Below are positions 1 through 5,428 of a stretch of DNA of 10,948 nucleotides, piece by piece. The translations under genes were made by a program, and so were the position numbers. Numbering within the stretch: the first letter of the stretch is position 1; every line of letters starts with the position of its first letter. The stretch is from an uncultured Ignavibacteriota bacterium (GTDB lineage Bacteria; Bacteroidota; Ignavibacteria; Tepidaquicellales; Tepidaquicellaceae), in assembly GCA_937959065.1 (NCBI GenBank), contig CALGOI010000361.1:1-10948 (forward strand), given 5' to 3'. Under the pieces are notes generated by a model. It did no database searches. It saw only the letters and a list, made by a program, of their open reading frames with translations, and was not told where the DNA came from.

Positions 1-1
1 G

Positions 2-2332
2 GGCACCAGCCGGACGGAAGTCGGCAGAGAAAAATTCATAGAACATACATGGGAATGGAAAGAGAAGCATGGTGGTCATATACTTAAGCAGCTAAGGATG
101 CTGGGAGCATCCGTGGACTGGTCTAAGGAACGTTTCACAATGGATGAAGGTCTTTCTAAAGCCGTTAATGAAGTATTTGTCGACCTTTACAAGAAAGGGC
201 TGATATACCGAGGAGTTCGAATCGTTAACTGGGACCCGAAATCATCTACAGCAGTAAGTGATGATGAAGTGTTTTATAAAGAAAAGTCGGATAAACTTTA
301 TTACATAAAATATTTTGCTAAAGATACGGATGAGTATGTAACGATCGCAACTACAAGACCTGAAACAATGTTTGGGGATACAGCTGTAGCTGTTAATCCA
401 AATGACAACCGGTATAAGAACCTCGTAGGGAAAACTGTTATCCTTCCTCTTGCAAATAAAGAAATACCCGTTATTGCTGATGAGTATGTTGACATAGAAT
501 TTGGTACAGGAGCATTAAAAATTACTCCTGCACACGATATTAACGATTTTGAAGTAGGGAAGAGACATGATCTCGACAGCGTTAATGTAATAAATAAAGA
601 CTCAACACTTAATGAGCATGGTCTGGAATTCGCAAATATGGATATCTTCAAAGCCCGAAAATTAATTGCTGAAAAGCTTGAATCACTTGGACATATCGAA
701 AAAGTTGAAGATTATATTCACAACGTTGCTTTTAGTGAAAAATCAAAGGCGCAGATCGAACCATTGCTATCTGAACAGTGGTTTGTTTCAATGAAGAAAC
801 TTGCTGAACCCGCGATAAAGGTTGTGGAAGAAGGTAAAATTAAATTTCATCCTGAGATGTGGACTAAGACGTATTTCCACTGGATGAGAAATGTAAAAGA
901 CTGGTGTATATCACGTCAGCTTTGGTGGGGACATCAGATACCTGTATGGTATCACAATGAAACGAAAGAGATTTATTGTGAAACCACACCTCCTTCCGAC
1001 CCGGAGAATTGGACTCAGGACCCTGACGTACTCGATACGTGGTTTTCATCGTGGCTGTGGCCGTTTAGCGTTTTTGGATGGGAGAATTCCGAGAAAGATC
1101 AGGAGAATAAAGACCTGGTTTATTATTACCCGACAGACCTGCTTGTTACTGCATCAGATATTATATACTTGTGGGTTGCAAGAATGATAATGTCGGGCTT
1201 AGAGTATATGAAAGACATACCGTTTAAGGATGTATATTTCAATTCGCTTGTAAGGGATGGTCAGGGAAGGAAGATGTCTAAAACCCTTGGCAATTCTCCT
1301 GACCCGCTGGACGTTATGGATAAATACGGCACTGATGCGCTGCGCTTTACCCTGATTTATCTTGCTCCGCTGGGAAATGACGTATTATATGATGAAAAGA
1401 AAACCGAAATAGGAAGAAATTTCGTCACAAAGCTCTGGAATGCCGGTAGATTCCTGATGATGAATTTCCAGAAGATACTTAATGATAAAGAATATGGAAG
1501 TGAACCAAATGATTCGGATATTGTGGAGAAATGGATCGAAAGCAGGTTCAATTCAACCCTAAAGGATATAAATACCAATCTTTCGGATTTCCATATAAAT
1601 GAATATACAAAATCGATGTACAATTTCGTTTGGTCAGATTTTTGCGACTGGTATATCGAGTTATTAAAAATTCAGATCGAAGATAATAAAGAAAGCGCCA
1701 AGACGATCATTAAAAATGCCATTGAGCTTTATGAAAAGATTTTGAAAATTCTTCATCCTGTAATGCCTTTTGTCACTGAGGAACTATGGCATTTACTAAA
1801 AGAAGACAGGAATTCAAAATCTATTTCTATACAGCAGTTTCCTGAAATAATTATTGATAAGATAAATCCGATAATAGAAGATGAATTCGAACAGATCAAA
1901 AATATAGTGACAAGTATTCGTAATCTCCGCTCGGAAAATAACATAGTATTTACTACTAAGTGTAATGTGGTAATAAATGCTAATCCGGATTCGATCAAGG
2001 TCCTCGATAGTTACCTCGGAATGATAAAACAAATGTGCAATGTAAATATTGATTACTCGAAGGATAAAAAAGAGCCCGAGAATTCTATTAACAATGTCAT
2101 AACAGGGTTTGATATTTATCTGCTGCTTGAGGGAGTAGTCGATGAAGAAAAGCAAAAAGAAAAGTTTGTAAAGGAAATTGAAAACCTCGAAAGGTATCTA
2201 AAGGGGATTGATGCTAAACTCTCCAATGAGAAGTTTCTGAATAATGCTGCACCTGAGATCATAGCTAAAGAACGTGAGAAGAAAAAAGATACTGAAGATA
2301 AGCTGGAAAAACTCAGAACAAAGGTTACTTAA
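2..2332 (+). CDS. valS: valyl-tRNA synthetase, 5'-truncated by window edge
   Basis: Class I aminoacyl-tRNA synthetase that charges tRNA-Val in the cytoplasm and hydrolyses mischarged Thr-tRNA-Val. The frame is open from base 2, so the internal ATG at 98 is not the start: codons before it already read GREKFIEHTWEWKEKHGG, a conserved ValRS stretch. About 776 residues are present; bacterial ValRS is usually about 870-900, so roughly 100 N-terminal residues, including the HIGH motif, lie outside. Visible in order are the CP1 editing domain (TTRPETMFGD near 350-380, then the HDINDFEVGKRH editing-site segment), the ValRS stretch DWCISRQLWWGHQIPVW, LVTASDIIYLWVARMIM, the catalytic KMSKT loop (1271-1285, usually KMSKS), the helical anticodon-binding domain (DWYIELLK, HPVMPFVTEELW), and a Lys/Glu-rich C-terminal coiled coil (about 2140-2325) with LSNEKFLNNAAPEI. 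It ends in TAA and overlaps the convergent arginase gene by 8 bp. Identification is secure. Confidence 0.98.
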   Translation, partial: GTSRTEVGREKFIEHTWEWKEKHGGHILKQLRMLGASVDWSKERFTMDEGLSKAVNEVFVDLYKKGLIYRGVRIVNWDPKSSTAVSDDEVFYKEKSDKLYYIKYFAKDTDEYVTIATTRPETMFGDTAVAVNPNDNRYKNLVGKTVILPLANKEIPVIADEYVDIEFGTGALKITPAHDINDFEVGKRHDLDSVNVINKDSTLNEHGLEFANMDIFKARKLIAEKLESLGHIEKVEDYIHNVAFSEKSKAQIEPLLSEQWFVSMKKLAEPAIKVVEEGKIKFHPEMWTKTYFHWMRNVKDWCISRQLWWGHQIPVWYHNETKEIYCETTPPSDPENWTQDPDVLDTWFSSWLWPFSVFGWENSEKDQENKDLVYYYPTDLLVTASDIIYLWVARMIMSGLEYMKDIPFKDVYFNSLVRDGQGRKMSKTLGNSPDPLDVMDKYGTDALRFTLIYLAPLGNDVLYDEKKTEIGRNFVTKLWNAGRFLMMNFQKILNDKEYGSEPNDSDIVEKWIESRFNSTLKDINTNLSDFHINEYTKSMYNFVWSDFCDWYIELLKIQIEDNKESAKTIIKNAIELYEKILKILHPVMPFVTEELWHLLKEDRNSKSISIQQFPEIIIDKINPIIEDEFEQIKNIVTSIRNLRSENNIVFTTKCNVVINANPDSIKVLDSYLGMIKQMCNVNIDYSKDKKEPENSINNVITGFDIYLLLEGVVDEEKQKEKFVKEIENLERYLKGIDAKLSNEKFLNNAAPEIIAKEREKKKDTEDKLEKLRTKVT

Positions 2333-3254
2333 ACAAAGTATTCTTACCAAATGCAGATGCGATTAGCTGTGACGCTAGGATACCCGATTTATTTCTGTCA
2401 TCCAGCCTGGTATTAACTTCAACCACATCCAGAGAATCCATGCAGCCTCTTGCGTATAATGTTTCCATTAACAACTGACCTTCGCGGTAATCAAATCCTC
2501 CCGGAACCGGTGTACCGGTACCCGGAGCAAGAACCGGGTCCATCGCATCTATGTCAAAGCTGACGTGTATATGATCGACCTTTCTGTACAATGCAGCAAT
2601 TACTTTCTCCATTACTTCATGTATACCCATTTTATCTACATCAGACATGGTGTAAACGATCGGTTTATCTCTTTTTATCCTTGTTGCTTCACCTTTATCG
2701 AGGTCTCTGACACCGATCATTGCGATGTGTTTCATTTCTACTTTAGGTGCGAATCCTTCTATATGTGTAAGGTCTTTATTTCCAATTCCAAGTGAAATTG
2801 CAAGCGGCATCCCATGTATGTTACCGGAAGGTGTTGTACGTTCGGAATTCATGTCAGCATGGGCATCGATCCAGATAACGCCGAGCTTTTTCTTCCTTTC
2901 TCTAAGATAACGCGATATACCGGCAATTGAACCGATAGCTGTTGTATGATCCCCTCCAAGGATCAATGGAAGATAGTTCTTTGTCATCATGTTATAAACC
3001 TGCTTGGAGAGCTGCTCAGATGCAACTTTTATCTCATCGAGATACTTTAGATTACGATTTAATATCTTTAAATCGTCTCTTTTCCCCATTTTTATATCAC
3101 CAAAATCATCAACTCTATAACCTAATTTCTTCAGTTTATCTTTAATATCAGTATATCTGAGTATAGTTGGCCCTAGATCGACTCCTTTATTATCTGCTCC
3201 CAATTCGATAGGGAAACCAATTATTCCTATTTTTTTTGAATTCCGTTGAGGCAT
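2325..3254 (-). CDS. rocF: arginase (ureohydrolase family)
   Basis: Predicted cytoplasmic binuclear manganese enzyme that splits L-arginine into ornithine and urea. It has 309 residues, normal for arginase. All expected metal ligands are visible: H103 in GGDHT, D130/H132/D134 in DAHAD, and D234/D236 in SFDIDAMDP. SGNIHG (143-148) supplies the substrate-binding Asn and His147 (equivalent to His141 of mammalian arginase I), and DVVEVN holds Glu279. The early GVDLGPTILRY segment and the late DVVEVNTRLDDRNKSG segment fit arginase better than agmatinase or formimidoylglutamase. The ATG at 3254 is the only plausible start, because the IGIIGFPIELGA strand follows within a few residues; an AAGG lies almost against the ATG, too close for a good ribosome site. 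No urease or ornithine genes are in view. It is divergent from the thioesterase and convergent with valS. The rocF symbol rests on family, not on proven physiology; agmatinase-like specificity is a minor alternative. Confidence 0.93.
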   Translation of the reverse strand: MPQRNSKKIGIIGFPIELGADNKGVDLGPTILRYTDIKDKLKKLGYRVDDFGDIKMGKRDDLKILNRNLKYLDEIKVASEQLSKQVYNMMTKNYLPLILGGDHTTAIGSIAGISRYLRERKKKLGVIWIDAHADMNSERTTPSGNIHGMPLAISLGIGNKDLTHIEGFAPKVEMKHIAMIGVRDLDKGEATRIKRDKPIVYTMSDVDKMGIHEVMEKVIAALYRKVDHIHVSFDIDAMDPVLAPGTGTPVPGGFDYREGQLLMETLYARGCMDSLDVVEVNTRLDDRNKSGILASQLIASAFGKNTLFK

Positions 3255-3290
3255 ACCTTAATTATTATAATTTAGTAATATAGCATATAA

Positions 3291-3343
3291 TAACGAATTA
3301 ATTAAGTACATAAGCCACACCTAATGTATAACGAGTTAATTAA
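3291..3343. repeat. pair of 15 bp direct repeats, TAACGARTTAATTAA
   Basis: The copies lie at 3291-3305 and 3329-3343 and differ only at one A/G position. Both carry the same AACG lead-in to the TTAATTAA palindrome, which is harder to explain by A+T richness alone than the palindrome itself. Their place midway between two divergent genes fits a shared operator, but the 38 bp spacing is not a whole number of helical turns. Function unknown. Confidence 0.45.
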
Positions 3344-3344
3344 T

Positions 3345-3372
3345 TGCAATTGGAAAAATGTTAATTTATATT
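3345..3372 (+). promoter_or_regulatory. candidate promoter for the rightward gene run
   Basis: TTGCAA (3345-3350) and TATATT (3367-3372) are separated by 16 bp and resemble sigma-70 -35 and -10 boxes. Transcription would start only a few bases before the ATG at 3383, giving an almost leaderless message, consistent with the lack of a Shine-Dalgarno sequence there. In such AT-rich DNA a match of this quality can occur by chance, and the Bacteroidota-type TAnnTTTG -7 box was not found here. Confidence 0.25.
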
Positions 3373-3382
3373 AATATTTTAT

Positions 3383-3841
3383 ATGGAAATACCTGATATA
3401 ACTGATTTTAAACATAGTATACAACTAAGAGTCAGGACATTCGATGTCGATTCTCAGGGTATTGTACACAATGCCAGATACCTTGAATATTTTGAGATTG
3501 GAAGGGTGGAATACAGGCGGCAATTTGGTTATAATATAGATAAAAACGGGATTTTTAAAGATGGTATAAAGGTTGTTGTTGTAAATAATACCATTAATTA
3601 TCATTCTCCGGCTTACCTGGACGATGAAATTAATGTATATACGCGAATTAAATGGATCAAAAATTCAAGTTTTTGTTTTGAACATTTAATTGAAAATAAT
3701 AGCAGTAAAAAGATTTTAAGCAGCGGTTCAGGGATCCTTGTGAATATCAACCGGGAAACAAACGCAGCTGAACCTTTGGGGGAAAAATTCATTACGGAAA
3801 TTAAAAACTTTGAAAAAAGAACGGAGATCTTACAAAATTGA
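3383..3841 (+). CDS. acyl-CoA thioesterase, 4HBT/YbgC-like hotdog fold
   Basis: Small cytoplasmic enzyme (152 residues) predicted to hydrolyse acyl-CoA or acyl-ACP thioesters. The N-terminal signature is FDVDSQGIVHNARYLEYFE (residues 20-38), the 4-hydroxybenzoyl-CoA thioesterase family pattern D-x-D-x-x-G-x-V-x-x-x-x-Y; D23 aligns with the catalytic Asp and the following helix carries YFEIGRVEY. The central strands (VVVVNNTINYHSPAYLDDEINVYTRI) fit the hotdog sheet. The length is typical for a single-domain member. There is no signal peptide. The ATG at 3383 sits about 20 residues before the signature, as in relatives, although no ribosome binding site is visible. Its stop overlaps the TTG start of the next gene, so the two are probably translationally coupled. 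The substrate cannot be told from sequence. It seems out of place at the head of a run of exported proteins, and may be there only for shared transcription. Confidence 0.87.
   Translation: MEIPDITDFKHSIQLRVRTFDVDSQGIVHNARYLEYFEIGRVEYRRQFGYNIDKNGIFKDGIKVVVVNNTINYHSPAYLDDEINVYTRIKWIKNSSFCFEHLIENNSSKKILSSGSGILVNINRETNAAEPLGEKFITEIKNFEKRTEILQN
3823..3826 (+). promoter_or_regulatory. ribosome binding site (GGAG) supporting a TTG start
   Basis: GGAG lies 11 bases before the TTG at 3838, inside the end of the thioesterase gene. It supports TTG over the next in-frame ATG (3895), which would remove most of the signal peptide and leave only about nine residues before the lipobox cysteine. Confidence 0.5.
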
Positions 3842-5400
3842 ATACGAAATATCTTAGTAAATTTATACTTGTTGTTTCATTAATTTTAGTAATGGGAACA
3901 ATTTTTTCCCTGCAATCCTGTGACCAGGATTTCATAATACCACCTGAAGGAGTTGCATACCCTGATGATGTTGCAGCCATTTTTAATGAACCTCTGAATG
4001 CTTCGAATATAACATGTGCCAGTCCATCATGTCATGGAGGTAATAATCCTCAAAATAATTTTAGTCTTACTGATTGGGCAAAGACAATGAATGGTTCTAC
4101 TAATGGAAGTGTTGTAATTCCATATAATGCTCGATGGTCATTTTTTATGTCAGTTATAAATACAGATACTACAGATACAGCCCTTGTGTCGTCGGTTACT
4201 GAAGTTGCTTTACCTGAGTATCATAAATTTGACCTTAATAATGCAACTCAGAAAGCAAAGTTTATGACAATGTATAACTGGATAAATAATGGAGCTAAGA
4301 GTAAAGAGGGTGGTGTAATGTTTGAGAATATTAACAGGAAAACATTCATTACCAACCAGGCATCAGATCTTGTTGCAGTTGTATTGAATGAACCGGATAA
4401 ATTTCTTGTTACAAGATTAATTCCGATTGGTGTTAATCCAAACGGTCTTGAATCACCGCACTATATCGAAATTAACCCTCAGAAGACATATTTCTATATT
4501 AGTTTAATCAATAATCAGGCAGGCGGAGGTTATGTTGAAAGATATGATGTAAACGTTGATTATCCATTTCCGAACAGCGGAAGAGTAGATGTAGGACTAA
4601 ATCCGGCTCATATCGAATTTTCACCCGATGGTTCTGTTGGATATGTAACGAACTTTAATTCTACACAGGGAGGTATTACTAAATTCGATGCGAATTCTAT
4701 GAATCAAGGCAGTGTAGTTAGTATTTCCAATGAACGAATGAGAGGAACTCACGGCATGGCTATGCATCCGAATGGTGAATATTTATTTGTTGCCTCCCAG
4801 GTAAGCGAATTTCTGTTTAAAATTAAAACCTCAGATTTTACAATTGAACAGGAAGTACCAATAGATGTTTCTGTACCGCCTAACGGTAACGGTACCGGGC
4901 TCTTAAGGCCTTATCAGATAAGGATATCACCTGATCAGCTCTATCTATACGTTTCATTTAACGGACCTGCAATGGACAACGGCAACGATATAGTAAGGGT
5001 TTTAAGAACTTCAGATCTGTCTTTTGTTAAGGATATAACTGTTGGAAATAATCCGATTCTAATGGAGTTTACACCTAATGGTCAGTATTTATTTGTCTGT
5101 AATAAAAACAAGAATGCTTCCGGTAAATATACAGTAAGTATTATTGATGTTAACAGCCAGTCACTCATTCGTACTGTCGAAGATGTTGGTATTCAGCCTC
5201 ATGGAGTCGATTTTAGTTTTGGCGGACAATATGCTATAATAGCATGTGAAACACTTGAAGGATTTGACGGACATCATCCTACTGTAGGCACTTCAAATAT
5301 CGGTGTCTCAAGAGTAATCAGAGTTTCTGATTTTCAATTATTAGATACAAGAATTCAAATGGCATCATTCCCGGCTGGCATAGCAACATACGAATATTAG
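3838..5400 (+). CDS. lipoprotein: cytochrome c-like module plus YVTN beta-propeller
   Basis: Predicted exported lipoprotein of 520 residues. The N-terminus has a basic start, a hydrophobic stretch (residues 9-25) and a lipobox-like LQSC with Cys28 as the lipidation site. Residues 45-160 look like the small cytochrome c-like domain common in Bacteroidota and Planctomycetes: a CX4CH candidate haem site (C60, C65, H66, followed by GG), SVVIPYNARWSFF, LPEYHKFDL, and a closing helix MYNWINNGAK. The usual motif is CXXCH, but CX4CH is an established haem site in Desulfovibrio cytochrome c3. Residues 165-520 form a YVTN/lactonase-like propeller with six clear repeats of the type P-h-x-h-x-h-(S/N/T)-P-(D/N)-G-x-x-h-Y-V at about 207, 256, 304, 358, 406 and 454, and FPAGIATY closing the ring. 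The start is TTG, overlapping the upstream stop (TTGA). Haem binding and any electron-transfer or binding role are inferred; the propeller partner or substrate is unknown. Confidence 0.82.
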   Translation: MNTKYLSKFILVVSLILVMGTIFSLQSCDQDFIIPPEGVAYPDDVAAIFNEPLNASNITCASPSCHGGNNPQNNFSLTDWAKTMNGSTNGSVVIPYNARWSFFMSVINTDTTDTALVSSVTEVALPEYHKFDLNNATQKAKFMTMYNWINNGAKSKEGGVMFENINRKTFITNQASDLVAVVLNEPDKFLVTRLIPIGVNPNGLESPHYIEINPQKTYFYISLINNQAGGGYVERYDVNVDYPFPNSGRVDVGLNPAHIEFSPDGSVGYVTNFNSTQGGITKFDANSMNQGSVVSISNERMRGTHGMAMHPNGEYLFVASQVSEFLFKIKTSDFTIEQEVPIDVSVPPNGNGTGLLRPYQIRISPDQLYLYVSFNGPAMDNGNDIVRVLRTSDLSFVKDITVGNNPILMEFTPNGQYLFVCNKNKNASGKYTVSIIDVNSQSLIRTVEDVGIQPHGVDFSFGGQYAIIACETLEGFDGHHPTVGTSNIGVSRVIRVSDFQLLDTRIQMASFPAGIATYEY

Positions 5401-5428
5401 AGTTTTTAGTAAATAAAATTTGTAAAAA

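Larger units (their letters stand above)
3255..3382. other. AT-rich divergent intergenic region with direct repeats
   Basis: This 128 bp gap separates the divergent starts of arginase and the thioesterase and must hold both promoters. It contains two copies of TAACGARTTAATTAA (3291-3305 and 3329-3343, 14 of 15 bases identical, 38 bp apart), each with a TTAATTAA palindrome, and a separate perfect palindrome AATTGCAATT at 3342-3351. On the minus strand a TATAAT lies at 3269-3264, about 10 bases before the arginase ATG, without a good -35 element. The repeats could be regulator sites, or chance products of very AT-rich DNA. No ORF or RNA gene was seen here. Confidence 0.5.

Noticed and set aside
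301..651. Antisense ORF of 116 residues within valS, and similar antisense ORFs at 1357-1623, 1753-1998 and 1814-2155
   Set aside because: They lie fully inside a strongly conserved coding gene, have no recognisable domain and show no start signals; they are shadows of the valS frame.
98..2332. ATG at 98 as the start of valS
   Set aside because: The frame is open from base 2 and codes for conserved ValRS residues before the ATG, so the gene begins outside the window.
2500..2526. Cluster of ACCGGT/GGTACC palindromes in arginase
   Set aside because: They are explained by the conserved coding segment PGTGTPVPGG; no sign of a regulatory or recombination site.
2565..3145. Plus-strand ORFs opposite arginase (2565-2795, 2725-2910, 2942-3145)
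   Set aside because: They are opposite a complete arginase with all metal ligands and have no domain of their own.
5414..5421. AAAATTTG as a Bacteroidota-type -7 promoter box (TAnnTTTG) before the protease gene
   Set aside because: One mismatch at the first base, no matching -33 element, and the 28 bp gap fits an operon; chance in AT-rich DNA is likely.
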